Source: CAZEQK01 sp964514395 (GTDB taxonomy: Bacteria > Bacillota > Bacilli > Tepidibacillales > Tepidibacillaceae). From it: 41,725 bases of DNA. Position 1 is the stretch's first letter; the number at the start of each line of letters is the position of its first letter. Made by a program: the position numbers and the translations under genes. This document shows positions 33,586 through 41,669 of the stretch, one piece after another. The stretch spans positions 1 through 41,725 of the forward strand of contig CAZEQK010000028.1 in NCBI GenBank assembly GCA_964514395.1, written 5' to 3'. Below the pieces are notes generated by a model that saw nothing but the letters and a program-made list of their open reading frames with translations, was not told where the DNA came from and ran no database searches.

Positions 33586-34392
33586 TTATTTAGATGCGTG
33601 AGGATGCTGATGCTCTTGAGAATGGTGATGTATATGGTGAAAATTCGGTTCAGATAGAGTTAACTCGTTGACTGTTCCGATTACTGCTCTAAGCACATTA
33701 GGTCTGTCTTCAAAATTCTTTGTACCTGCACCATATCCGATTGTTTCAACTGTCATCGATGGGTAACCATTAAATCGATAGCCTAATGCTGCAACAATTC
33801 CAGCACCAGTTGGTGTTGTCATTTCTGCATGAATATTTGATGATCGAATTGGAATTCCTTTAAGTATCTCTAGAGTTGCTGGAGTAGGAATTGGATAGAT
33901 GCCATGATCAATTTTTATTTGTCCCATACCAAGTGGAATAGGAGAGGTATATACCTGTTTCACACCTAAATCCTCTATGGCTAGGCTTACTCCTATGATA
34001 TCTACGATTGAATCTACAGCTCCAACCTCATGAAAATGAACTTTTTCAATTGGAATGTGATGAACTTTACCTTCTGCAATTGCAATTTTTTCAAAAATGT
34101 TTATAGCGGTTGTTTTCACCTGTTCTGAAAGCTCTGATTCATTGATCATGGTTACAATATCCACATAATTTCGATGGTGGACCTTTTCAACATTTGGGTC
34201 GATTATAACATCTATTTTGAGTGCTGTTACACCTTTTTTTACTACCTTTTCATAACGAAGATCAAAGGGTTCTATTAGAAGTTTTTTTAATTCATTTTCA
34301 ATATATTCAAAGCTAGCCCCTGCATCGATTAAAGCTGCTAAGGTCATGTCTCCACTAATTCCAGAAAAACAATCAAAATATACAACTTTCAT
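33586..34392 (-). CDS. larC1: LarC N-terminal domain (LarC1), nickel-pincer cofactor biosynthesis
   Basis: The 268-residue protein holds only the first half of LarC: MKVVYFDCFSGISGDMTLAA, HFHEVGAVDSIVDIIGVSLA, SPIPLGMGQIKIDHGIYPIP and AEMTTPTGAGIVAALGY, then GYGAGTKNFEDRPNVLRAVI. It ends in a His-rich tail with about nine His in 18 residues, a plausible nickel store, and stops where LarC2 would begin in the one-chain enzyme. In Lactiplantibacillus plantarum LarC1 and LarC2 are fused by programmed frameshift; here LarC2 is on the other strand. It is the third gene of the reverse-strand operon, 6 bases after larB. ATG 34392 is preferred to GTG 34395. Confidence 0.88.
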   Translation of the reverse strand: MKVVYFDCFSGISGDMTLAALIDAGASFEYIENELKKLLIEPFDLRYEKVVKKGVTALKIDVIIDPNVEKVHHRNYVDIVTMINESELSEQVKTTAINIFEKIAIAEGKVHHIPIEKVHFHEVGAVDSIVDIIGVSLAIEDLGVKQVYTSPIPLGMGQIKIDHGIYPIPTPATLEILKGIPIRSSNIHAEMTTPTGAGIVAALGYRFNGYPSMTVETIGYGAGTKNFEDRPNVLRAVIGTVNELTLSEPNFHHIHHHSQEHQHPHASK

Positions 34393-34398
34393 CACGAT

Positions 34399-35160
34399 TT
34401 ACTCTCCTTCTGTATTTATTACTTTGTTAATGAGACCTGCTTGATAGCCCGCACCAAATCCATTATCTATATTTACGACAGAAATACCACTTGCACATGA
34501 ATTTAACATCCCTAATAATGCAGATATTCCCTTGAAGCTTGTACCATAACCAACACTAGTTGGAACAGCTATAATTGGCTTTGCTACTAACCCACCAATA
34601 ACGCTTGGTAGTGCTCCTTCCATACCAGCTACCACAATGATTACATTTGCTTTTCGAATGATATCAATTTTATGAATGAGTCGATGAAGGCCTGCGACAC
34701 CAACATCACAGATTAGTTCTGCTTTACTACCCATTGCTTCAATAGTTATTACTGCTTCCTCTGCGACTGGAAGATCAGATGTACCTGCACAAACAACAGC
34801 CACATATCCCTTGTACAATGGATGGTTATTATTTTTCCATAAAATTATTTTGGAATTACGGTGATAATCTGCAGTTGGATGCTTTGATACCACTTTATTA
34901 CCCATTTCTTCAGAAACTCGAGTTGCAAGAACCACATCATGCTTTTTCATTAATCGTTCAAAAATGGAACAGACCTGCTCTGTTGTTTTCCCTTCACCAT
35001 AAATAACTTCAGGAAAGCCTGTTCTTTTTGCGCGATGTATATCTAAATTAGCAAAGCCTAGTTCATCAGAAGGACTTATTTGCTCGATAGCTTCTTTAAT
35101 AGTTAATTCCCCATTTTTAACCTGTGACAAAATAGAGGAAAGGTGTTTATTCTCGTCCAT
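34399..35160 (-). CDS. larB: LarB, nicotinic acid adenine dinucleotide carboxylase/hydrolase
   Basis: The 253-residue protein matches LarB, which carboxylates and hydrolyses NaAD in the first step of nickel-pincer nucleotide synthesis. Evidence is the N-terminal helical part, DIHRAKRTGFPEVIYGEGKT at about 40-59, and the PurE-like C-terminal half with VVCAGTSDLPVAEEAVITIE, GVAGLHRLIH, VVAGMEGALPSVIGGLVAKP and VPTSVGYGTSFKGISALLGM. It lies 13 bases after the cyclodeaminase gene with an AAGGCGGA site. The sulfur-transfer enzyme LarE is not in the window and should be elsewhere. Confidence 0.92.
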   Translation of the reverse strand: MDENKHLSSILSQVKNGELTIKEAIEQISPSDELGFANLDIHRAKRTGFPEVIYGEGKTTEQVCSIFERLMKKHDVVLATRVSEEMGNKVVSKHPTADYHRNSKIILWKNNNHPLYKGYVAVVCAGTSDLPVAEEAVITIEAMGSKAELICDVGVAGLHRLIHKIDIIRKANVIIVVAGMEGALPSVIGGLVAKPIIAVPTSVGYGTSFKGISALLGMLNSCASGISVVNIDNGFGAGYQAGLINKVINTEGE

Positions 35161-35173
35161 TCCAAATCCGCCT

Positions 35174-36373
35174 TTACAAGTTTTGATTTAATAAGGTTAG
35201 AAATAATCCAACATCTGTTACTAAACCCACTGTTTGAGCGGAGCCACGATCTACTAATTTTGCGACAACAGCAGGATTGATATCGACACAAACAATTTTA
35301 ACCCAGCTTGGTAGCATGTTACCTGTTCCGATAGAATGAAGCATAGTAGATAACATAATGACCATGTCAGCATCTTTTATTAAATCAGCATAGGCTTCCT
35401 GAGCCTTAATTAGATCCATTTTAGTATCTGGTAAAGGTCCGTCATCTCGAATAGAACCAGCTAATACAAATGGAACGTTGTTTTTTACTAGTTCATACAT
35501 GATACCACTTTTAATAGTACCATCTTCAGAAGCAGCATGGATGCTCCCTGATTTGTTCACTGCATTGATAGCACGCATATGGTTTTTATGCCCACCTTTT
35601 ACTACTTTTCCAGTATCCAAATTAACTCCAAGGGATGTCCCAAATAAATCCCTTTCAATATCATGGACTGCAAGTGCATTTCCAGATAATAATCCAGAAA
35701 TATATCCTTTTCTAATAATATCCTGGAAAGCATCCATGCCACCTGTATGTATGACCACAGGTCCTGCGACTACATATATCTTTCCGTTTCTTTTTTTAAT
35801 CTTTTTAATTTCATCTGTAAGGCTTGTTACAGCCAACTCTACTCTTCGTTCTGAGCTAACTTCATTAATCATAAATGCAAACTCATGGTCATCTTCAACA
35901 TGCTTTTCAGTTTGGATACGAACACCTTGTGAGCCACAGACGATGATGTCTCCCTTTTTAACATCACGAAGCTTGACACAGATAACCTGATTATCTTTTA
36001 CCACGAGAACAGCATCCATTCTTTGATTCTGTGCCTTTACCCATTTATCCTCAATAAAAACTTCTGTTGGATGATTTGTTGTAGAATAAAAATCATCAGG
36101 AACTGTTTTATCCTTTTCACTTGGTTTTAAAATAGCATGTTCGATCGTTGATGGTATTTTAACACCTAGATTGAGCAATTCATTTAAAATAAATTGAAAC
36201 TGTGATTCCTCTACATCAATTGCAATTTTTGCAGTTGATTCATCTTCAACCTGTTCCCCTACAACGATTTGAATGATACGATAGGTTCCATTATATTGTG
36301 TAACTGAAGCATCAATCAGCTTTAATACATTATCTCTAATAATGTGTCCTTTGAGTTCGATAACTTGTTCCAT
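35174..36373 (-). CDS. Alternative ornithine cyclodeaminase (ArgZ/AgrE C-terminal type, TIGR00300)
   Basis: The 399-residue protein belongs to the LOR/SDH-region family: the N-terminal domain of about 100 residues (VIELKGHIIRDNVLKLIDAS, YRIIQIVVGEQ) is PF04455, and the C-terminal half has YVVAGPVVIHTGGMDAFQDI, GLLSGNALAVHDIERDLFGT, SGIMYELVKNNVPFVLAGSI and MLPSWVKIVCVDINPAVVAK. Archaeal members and the C-terminal domain of cyanobacterial AgrE/ArgZ convert ornithine to proline and ammonia. I recall links between this family and the nickel-pincer nucleotide; the larB-larC1 genes in the same operon strongly support that. GGAGGATG precedes the ATG. Promoter candidates lie at 36414-36443. Confidence 0.83.
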   Translation of the reverse strand: MEQVIELKGHIIRDNVLKLIDASVTQYNGTYRIIQIVVGEQVEDESTAKIAIDVEESQFQFILNELLNLGVKIPSTIEHAILKPSEKDKTVPDDFYSTTNHPTEVFIEDKWVKAQNQRMDAVLVVKDNQVICVKLRDVKKGDIIVCGSQGVRIQTEKHVEDDHEFAFMINEVSSERRVELAVTSLTDEIKKIKKRNGKIYVVAGPVVIHTGGMDAFQDIIRKGYISGLLSGNALAVHDIERDLFGTSLGVNLDTGKVVKGGHKNHMRAINAVNKSGSIHAASEDGTIKSGIMYELVKNNVPFVLAGSIRDDGPLPDTKMDLIKAQEAYADLIKDADMVIMLSTMLHSIGTGNMLPSWVKIVCVDINPAVVAKLVDRGSAQTVGLVTDVGLFLTLLNQNL

Positions 36374-36413
36374 ATTATAAAATCATCCTCCTAAAAAATA
36401 CGCTTTGTCTATA

Positions 36414-36443
36414 AGTATATACGTAAAAGATGGGTACAATCAA
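36414..36443 (-). promoter_or_regulatory. Promoter of the cyclodeaminase-larB-larC1 operon
   Basis: On the reverse strand TTGATT (36443-36438) and TATACT (36419-36414) are separated by 18 bp, about 40 bases before the start codon. It is divergent from the zinc transporter promoter. Confidence 0.5.
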
Positions 36444-36468
36444 TGAGAAATAAAGTATTAATATTAGT

Positions 36469-36489
36469 AAATAAGAATCATTACGATTT
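36469..36489 (+). promoter_or_regulatory. Zur box of the zinc transporter operon
   Basis: The right half ATTACGATTT matches the Bacillus Zur half-site (ATTACGATTT) perfectly; the left half AAATAAGAAT matches seven of ten bases of AAATCGTAAT, with one base between them. It overlaps the -35 element at 36487, so zinc-bound Zur would block RNA polymerase. Confidence 0.7.
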
Positions 36490-36515
36490 ACAATTTATTA
36501 AAAACGTTGTATAAT
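36487..36515 (+). promoter_or_regulatory. Sigma-A promoter of the zinc transporter operon
   Basis: TTTACA (36487-36492) and a perfect TATAAT (36510-36515) with ideal 17-bp spacing. It overlaps the Zur box. Confidence 0.7.
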
Positions 36516-36585
36516 GAATTAGCATCAGGAATTGAGTTCCTAATTATTATTTGTGGTTTTTATTATAAGAATTGGAGGATTATCG

Positions 36586-37536
36586 ATGAATAGAAAAATA
36601 TTTATAATAATAATAGTGATTATAATGATTGCCTTTGGTATCAGTGGTTGTGGTCAAAAGTACACCATGGATAATAGTAATAAAACTAGTAAGATAAATA
36701 TTTATACTAATCTATATGTATTAGAGGAATTTTCTAAAAAAATTGGTGGAGAGGAAGTAAATATCGTAAATATCGTTCCACCAGGAGTTAGTCCTCACGA
36801 TTATGAATTAAAGCCAAAGGATATGGTTGCACTTATAAAAAGTGATATTTTTGTTTATAATGGAGCAGGTTTAGAAAGTTGGGCTGACAAAATAAAAAAG
36901 AATTTGGATGAAGCACATGTAAAGATAGTAAAGGCAAGTAATGGTATCGAACTCATGAAAGGGTCAGATGAGCATGAAGGGGGATCGGCTAACCATGATG
37001 ACCATAATCAAACCTATGACCCTCATGTATGGTTGAATCCACTCAATGCTATAATAGAGGCAGAAAACATAAAAAATGCTTTAGTGGAAATAGATCCAAA
37101 TCATAAGGATTTCTACATTCAAAATTATAACGATTTAAAACAGCAATTATTGGCACTTGATCATAAATATCAAACAGAATTAAGACATACAAAACGGAAA
37201 GATATCTTTGTTTCCCATGCAGCGTTTGGTTATTTAGCCAAAGAATATGGAATCATTCAAAATCCAATAAGTGGATTTATTCCCTCTGATGAGCCAAGCC
37301 CAGCTGAATTGAAAAATATGGTAAATAAAGCGAAGGAACTAAACATTAAATATATCCTTGTTGATCCTATGGAGAGTACAAAAATAAGTAAAATATTAGC
37401 CGATGAGGTAAATGCAAAAACGATTAATGTCCATACCATAGCAAGCTTAAGTAAAGAAGAAATAGCAAATGGTCAAAATTACATTACGCTTATGGAGCAA
37501 AATTTAGTGACATTAAAAATGGCATTAAATGAATAG
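36586..37536 (+). CDS. znuA: Zinc-binding lipoprotein of a ZnuA/AdcA-type ABC transporter
   Basis: The 316-residue cluster 9 binding protein has a lipoprotein signal ending in AFGISG-Cys and the metal ligands in VSPHDYELKPKD (first His), YDPHVWLNP (second His) and VSHAAFGYLAKEYG (third His), with an acidic fourth ligand near LVDPMEST. The His in the third position is usual in zinc rather than manganese binders. A His/Asp-rich loop (HEGGSANHDDHNQTYDPH) lies before the second ligand, also as in ZnuA. The GGAGG site fixes ATG 36586; the frame is open to 36553. Expression should be repressed by Zur when zinc is ample. Confidence 0.87.
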   Translation: MNRKIFIIIIVIIMIAFGISGCGQKYTMDNSNKTSKINIYTNLYVLEEFSKKIGGEEVNIVNIVPPGVSPHDYELKPKDMVALIKSDIFVYNGAGLESWADKIKKNLDEAHVKIVKASNGIELMKGSDEHEGGSANHDDHNQTYDPHVWLNPLNAIIEAENIKNALVEIDPNHKDFYIQNYNDLKQQLLALDHKYQTELRHTKRKDIFVSHAAFGYLAKEYGIIQNPISGFIPSDEPSPAELKNMVNKAKELNIKYILVDPMESTKISKILADEVNAKTINVHTIASLSKEEIANGQNYITLMEQNLVTLKMALNE

Positions 37537-37547
37537 TGGTGATAAAA

Positions 37548-38312
37548 ATGACAGCAGAAGTCATATCAATAAAAAATGTTAATTTTAATTACGGGAATAA
37601 CAATGTGCTACATGATGTGAATTTACAAATAAAACAAGGGGAGTTTTTTGGTCTGTTAGGCCCAAACGGTTCAGGAAAATCAACCTTATTAAAAATTATT
37701 TTGGGCCTAATACCAATACAAAAGGGTGAAATATACCTATTCAATCATCCATTAGCTAAATTTCGTGATTGGTCGAGGATTGGTTATGTCTCACAAAAAG
37801 CGAATAGCTTTAACTCAGGATTTCCAGCAACAATATTTGAAGTTGTCTCTATGGGGTTATACGGGAAGAAGGGTTTATTTAAGCGATTGAGTAAAACTGA
37901 TAAAGAAAAGGTAAGGGAAGCAATTTATATTGTTGGTCTCAGTGATTATGAAGAAAGAAACATAGGTAAACTATCTGGTGGCCAGCAGCAGAGAACATTT
38001 ATTGCTAGAGCGTTAGTTAGTCAACCCGATCTATTGATTTTAGATGAACCAACCGTAGGAATTGATGCAGATTCTACAACGAAATTTTACCATTTACTGA
38101 ACAAGTTAAATAAAGAGTTAGGAATTACAATTATCTTAGTTTCTCATGATATTGGTGTAGTAACAAAACAGGTAACACAGTTAGGCTGTTTAAACAAAAA
38201 GCTATTTTTTCATGGAAGTCCTGAAGAATTTAATCAAACTGAAAATGTGTTACGTAAAACATATGGTGTAGAAATGGGTTTGGTGACACATCAACACCAC
38301 ATGGAGGAATAA
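37548..38312 (+). CDS. znuC: Zinc ABC transporter ATP-binding protein
   Basis: The ATPase of about 254 residues has Walker A GLLGPNGSGKSTLLK, Q-loop YVSQKANSFNSGFP, signature LSGGQQQRTFIARAL, Walker B LLILDEPTVGIDAD and switch His in LVSHDIGVV, the layout of ZnuC/AdcC. It starts at ATG 37548 behind GGTGAT, 11 bases after the znuA stop; GTG 37536 overlaps that stop. The C-terminus has THQHHMEE, extra metal-binding residues. It is followed directly by the permease. Confidence 0.9.
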   Translation: MTAEVISIKNVNFNYGNNNVLHDVNLQIKQGEFFGLLGPNGSGKSTLLKIILGLIPIQKGEIYLFNHPLAKFRDWSRIGYVSQKANSFNSGFPATIFEVVSMGLYGKKGLFKRLSKTDKEKVREAIYIVGLSDYEERNIGKLSGGQQQRTFIARALVSQPDLLILDEPTVGIDADSTTKFYHLLNKLNKELGITIILVSHDIGVVTKQVTQLGCLNKKLFFHGSPEEFNQTENVLRKTYGVEMGLVTHQHHMEE

Positions 38313-38315
38313 CGG

Positions 38316-39155
38316 ATGGATATGTTAACATTTGGTATTATGCAAAGGGCACTTATTGCCGGATTAATTATAGGTGTAATTAGTCCGATGATTGGGACAT
38401 TTCTAGTATTACGTAGACTTTCTTTTATTGGTGATACATTATCCCATACTACCTTAGCTGGTGTAGCAGCAGGTATTTTAATCGGTGCCAATCCGATTAT
38501 TACAGGTTCTATTTTCGCAGTCCTTGCAGCATTAGGTATAGAGCAATTAAGGAAGGTTTATAAGCATTATGAAGAGCTATCGATGCCGATTATGATGTCG
38601 GCAGGTATTGGATTAGCAGTAGTTTTAATCAGCTTATCTAGTGGATTTACAGTAGATCTATTTTCATATTTATTTGGTAGTGTGATTGCTGTATCTAGGG
38701 AAGATATATTAACGATTTCTATACTTGGATTGGTCATCGTTGTAGCAGTAATATTACTCTATAAGGAATTATTATATATTTCCTTTGATGCTGAAGGGGC
38801 ACGTTTAGGTGGTATTCCTCTAAACAAAATAAATTTGATTTTCACAATTCTAGTTGCCCTTACGATTGCATCATCGATGCGAATAGTAGGTATTTTGTTA
38901 GTCTCATCCATGATGACGATTCCTGTAGCAGCAAGCCTGCAAATATCAAACAGCTTTAAGCAAACGCTGTTTTATTCGATATTCTTTGCTGAAATATCTA
39001 TCATTATTGGTTTATTTTCAGCGTACTATTTTAATTTAGCATCAGGAGGAACGATTGTACTAGTCAGCGTATTTATTTTATTAATTATCCTAAATAGAGA
39101 AAAATTAAGAAAAATTTTTCGGAAACATTCTTATAATCAGGTGCCGCCTAAATAA
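38316..39155 (+). CDS. znuB: Zinc ABC transporter permease
   Basis: The 279-residue ABC-3 family membrane protein has LVLRRLSFIGDTLSHTTLAG near the N-terminus (typical of ZnuB/AdcB: SLIGDALSH), seven to nine hydrophobic segments, FDAEGARLGGIPLNKINLIF in the cytoplasmic loop facing the ATPase, and IVGILLVSSMMTIPVAASLQ. It completes a znuA-znuC-znuB operon. Its 3' end overlaps the convergent Nudix gene by 8 bases. Confidence 0.9.
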   Translation: MDMLTFGIMQRALIAGLIIGVISPMIGTFLVLRRLSFIGDTLSHTTLAGVAAGILIGANPIITGSIFAVLAALGIEQLRKVYKHYEELSMPIMMSAGIGLAVVLISLSSGFTVDLFSYLFGSVIAVSREDILTISILGLVIVVAVILLYKELLYISFDAEGARLGGIPLNKINLIFTILVALTIASSMRIVGILLVSSMMTIPVAASLQISNSFKQTLFYSIFFAEISIIIGLFSAYYFNLASGGTIVLVSVFILLIILNREKLRKIFRKHSYNQVPPK

Positions 39156-39171
39156 GGTCGGCTTTTTTTTT
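39142..39171 (+). terminator. Terminator of the zinc transporter operon
   Basis: GCCGCCT and AGGTCGGC form a stem with one bulge over loop AAATA, followed by a run of Ts. It lies across the end of the reverse-strand Nudix gene. Confidence 0.65.
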
Positions 39172-39780
39172 AAGTTCATTGATGAAGTGGTATATTATAT
39201 GGGCTGTCATTCCCCATATGACATAGTTATGATAGATATAGAAGTACTCTGTTATATTATTATATCTCCATGGATAACCTCTCCCACCAGGAATTAAATG
39301 AAACGGAAAGCTTTCATCAGGCTTTACACTTACCTTCATATCATGCTTTTGGGGAGGGTTTTCTATAAAAAAACTTAAAGGAACAGTAAAAGCCTCATCT
39401 ACTTCATCTGGATTTGGGTGTAATTTATTTGTATTTAAAATAGCAATGAATGGATAAATAACGGTATGTCTTGAAGGAATAAAGAGCCCGAGTCGATTGA
39501 TTACTTCTATGTCCTCTTTCTTAATTCCTAATTCCTCGCAGGTTTCCCTAACAGCAGCAGCTTCCACAGAGTGATCGCTTTTTTCTATTTTCCCACCGGG
39601 AAAGCTTATTTCACAAGGCTGGCGTCTTAATGTAGAAGCTCTCTTCTCGAAAATGATGGATATGGTATCATCTTTTTGATTTTTCAATAGCAAAAGGATC
39701 ACAGCATATCTATTCATATTTTCCTGCCCAAGTATTTGTGGGGAATGCTGCTGAAAAACCTGTTTAATGATATCAATCAC
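39148..39780 (-). CDS. Nudix hydrolase, CoA pyrophosphatase-like
   Basis: The 210-residue protein has the extended Nudix box of the CoAse group, SFPGGKIEKSDHSVEAAAVR followed by ETCEELGIK, and the downstream LGLFIPSRHTVIYPFIAIL and FTVPLSFFIENP segments, ending with VIWGMTAHIIYHFINEL as in NudL/YeaB-type CoA diphosphatases. It would cleave CoA to phosphopantetheine and 3',5'-ADP; other nucleoside diphosphate substrates are possible. Catalytic Glu residues of the R-E-x-x-E-E core are intact. It diverges from the dehydrogenase gene. Confidence 0.83.
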   Translation of the reverse strand: MIDIIKQVFQQHSPQILGQENMNRYAVILLLLKNQKDDTISIIFEKRASTLRRQPCEISFPGGKIEKSDHSVEAAAVRETCEELGIKKEDIEVINRLGLFIPSRHTVIYPFIAILNTNKLHPNPDEVDEAFTVPLSFFIENPPQKHDMKVSVKPDESFPFHLIPGGRGYPWRYNNITEYFYIYHNYVIWGMTAHIIYHFINELKKKADLI

Positions 39781-39875
39781 AACAATCTCCCTTTCCTGTT
39801 TTTATGATAGTATAACATATAATAGGGTTGACACCACAGATAATAACCGTAGGTACAATATAAGGGGGAGAAGGT

Positions 39876-40934
39876 ATGGATCACTTTAAAATAGCAACAA
39901 TACCAGGGGACGGTATTGGAAAAGAGGTAGTCCCTATTGCAACTCAGATATTAGCTGCAATTGCGGAGGTAGATGGAGGGTTTACCTTTGATTTTATAAA
40001 GTTTCCATGGAGCTGTGATTATTATTTAAAAACAGGAGAGATGATGCCGAAAAATGGACTAGAATTGCTTTCTAATCATGATGCTATCTTTCTTGGAGCA
40101 GTTGGAGATCCAAGAAGGGTTCCAGATCATATCTCTTTATGGGGTTTACTTTTACAGATAAGAAGAGGCTTTAACCAAGTACTTAATATACGCCCTTCCA
40201 AATTATTAAGAGGGATGAACTCCCCACTACATACTCCAAGGGATTTTGATTTTGTTATTGTTAGAGAAAACTCGGAGGGAGAATATTCCGAGGTAGGTGG
40301 AAGGATTCATCAGGGTGAAGATCAGATAGCGATTCAAAATGCTATATTTACTAGAAAAGCAACGGAACGAGCAATGCGATATGCATTTAAATTAGCAAAA
40401 GAGAGGAGAGGTAAGGTAACTAGTGCAACCAAGTCAAATGGAATCTATCATTCCATGCCTTTTTGGGATGAGATATTTGCTGAAATTCATCAAGATAATT
40501 CTAAAATAGCTGGTGATGCCATGCATATTGATGCAATGGCAGCTTCTCTAGTTAGCAAACCAGAGTATTTTGATGTGATTGTTGCAAGTAATTTGTTTGG
40601 TGATATCCTATCGGATATAGGGGGAGCTGTCATGGGCAGCATAGGAATTGCTCCATCAGCAAATATAAATCTAGATGGCAAATATCCATCGATGTTTGAG
40701 CCTGTTCATGGCTCTGCACCTGATATAGCAGGGTTGGGTATAGCAAATCCAATTGGACAAATATGGACCGCACAGATGATGCTTTCTCACTTAGGACTCA
40801 CAGAAAGTGCGAATAAATTGCTCTCCACCATTGAGGATGTACTTGAAAGTGGCTGTAAAACCCCTGATATTGGTGGCAAATGTACTACGAATCAGGTTGG
40901 TAAGGAGATTATCAAACATATTATGAAATGGTAG
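39876..40934 (+). CDS. dmlA: Tartrate dehydrogenase / D-malate dehydrogenase (decarboxylating)
   Basis: The 352-residue beta-decarboxylating dehydrogenase has the N-terminal ATIPGDGIGKEVVPIATQIL, HDAIFLGAVGDPRRVPDHIS, VLNIRPSKLLRGMNSPL, FVIVRENSEGEYSEVGGRIH and, for metal binding, VIVASNLFGDILSDIGGAVM. These extended loops separate tartrate/D-malate dehydrogenases (YcsA/DmlA) from 3-isopropylmalate and isocitrate dehydrogenases. It oxidises D-malate to pyruvate, or tartrate, with NAD. The GGGGGAGAAGG site precedes the ATG, and it stands alone with its own terminator. Confidence 0.88.
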   Translation: MDHFKIATIPGDGIGKEVVPIATQILAAIAEVDGGFTFDFIKFPWSCDYYLKTGEMMPKNGLELLSNHDAIFLGAVGDPRRVPDHISLWGLLLQIRRGFNQVLNIRPSKLLRGMNSPLHTPRDFDFVIVRENSEGEYSEVGGRIHQGEDQIAIQNAIFTRKATERAMRYAFKLAKERRGKVTSATKSNGIYHSMPFWDEIFAEIHQDNSKIAGDAMHIDAMAASLVSKPEYFDVIVASNLFGDILSDIGGAVMGSIGIAPSANINLDGKYPSMFEPVHGSAPDIAGLGIANPIGQIWTAQMMLSHLGLTESANKLLSTIEDVLESGCKTPDIGGKCTTNQVGKEIIKHIMKW

Positions 40935-40948
40935 CTACAAATCATTAA

Positions 40949-40983
40949 CAAAAGGGTAAACCTTTTTATGGCTTACCCTTTTG
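40949..40983. terminator. Bidirectional terminator
   Basis: CAAAAGGGTAA and TTACCCTTTTG pair perfectly around a 13-base loop, with T-rich flanks on both strands. It separates the dehydrogenase from the convergent DUF3501 gene. Confidence 0.7.
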
Positions 40984-41000
40984 TTATAACGTATGTATTT

Positions 41001-41588
41001 TTAATGTTCATTAAGCTGTTTTTGCAAATCCCGTACAGTAGCTTCTGGTAATGTCGTTTCCACTTGATAATTAGGATGATTTACCTTTAATACGACAGGC
41101 TTATCATATTGAGTAAAATCCTTTCTGCTTACTTCATCAAAAGGAAAATGAAGATAGTGAACAGATTGTGTATACTTTTCATCATTATCCTCTTCAGCAT
41201 TTGGCTCATAAGAGGTCAACGTATGGCTACCGAAAATTAATTGTACATTATTTTCAATACCAACAATGGTCCTATTAAAATCCCGTAACTCATGCTGATT
41301 TGGTATTTCAATGAAAAGGGTCATTGCTAATTCGTTTTCGTCTGGTAATAAGTCATTATATACTTCTAACATTTCGTCAATGTATTCATCCTTTGTTATT
41401 TGTTCTGCACGAATCATTTCTTGAATCTGATAGAAAACTGTTAATTTCGATTCAAAAAGGCCAGTCATTCGATCGCTTATTGTAATTCGTCGTATTTTCT
41501 TTTCTGCGATGATTTCTTTTAAAAACTTTTCATGTAAGGTCAGATATTGTTCATATGGAACAAGGTCAGCCTTTGTTAATTTTACCAT
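41001..41588 (-). CDS. DUF3501 family protein
   Basis: The 195-residue soluble protein begins MVKLTKADLVPYEQYLTLHE and contains KIRRITISDRMTGLFESKLT, YQIQEMIRAEQITKDEYIDE and PDENELAMTLFIEIPNQHEL, characteristic of DUF3501. Function is unknown; in many bacteria the gene lies next to iron-sulfur oxidoreductase or rubrerythrin genes, which cannot be checked here as the window ends. AGGAGGAAT precedes the ATG. The third copy of the palindromic repeat lies 30 bases upstream of its start. Confidence 0.8.
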   Translation of the reverse strand: MVKLTKADLVPYEQYLTLHEKFLKEIIAEKKIRRITISDRMTGLFESKLTVFYQIQEMIRAEQITKDEYIDEMLEVYNDLLPDENELAMTLFIEIPNQHELRDFNRTIVGIENNVQLIFGSHTLTSYEPNAEEDNDEKYTQSVHYLHFPFDEVSRKDFTQYDKPVVLKVNHPNYQVETTLPEATVRDLQKQLNEH

Positions 41589-41617
41589 CTCATATTCCTC
41601 CTTTTTGAAAATAGTGT

Positions 41618-41668
41618 ATCTTCGGTTTCAACAAGACTCCCTCTTCAACACCGTAAGAGGGAGTTGTT
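41618..41668 (+). repeat. Dispersed palindromic repeat, copy C
   Basis: A 51-bp copy with the arms ACTCCCTCTT and AAGAGGGAGT and loop CAACACCGT. The first 27 bases match copy A exactly. On the reverse strand it begins one base after the stop of a partial gene and ends 30 bases before the DUF3501 start. Confidence 0.8.
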
Positions 41669-41669
41669 A

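Noticed and set aside
35478..35990. 170-codon forward frame opposite the cyclodeaminase gene
   Set aside because: The forward frame is long, but the reverse-strand protein has clear family motifs. The forward translation has no domain and no ribosome binding site.
38291..38491. Reverse-strand frame across the znuC-znuB junction
   Set aside because: It is a shadow of the well-supported zinc transporter genes and has no features of its own.
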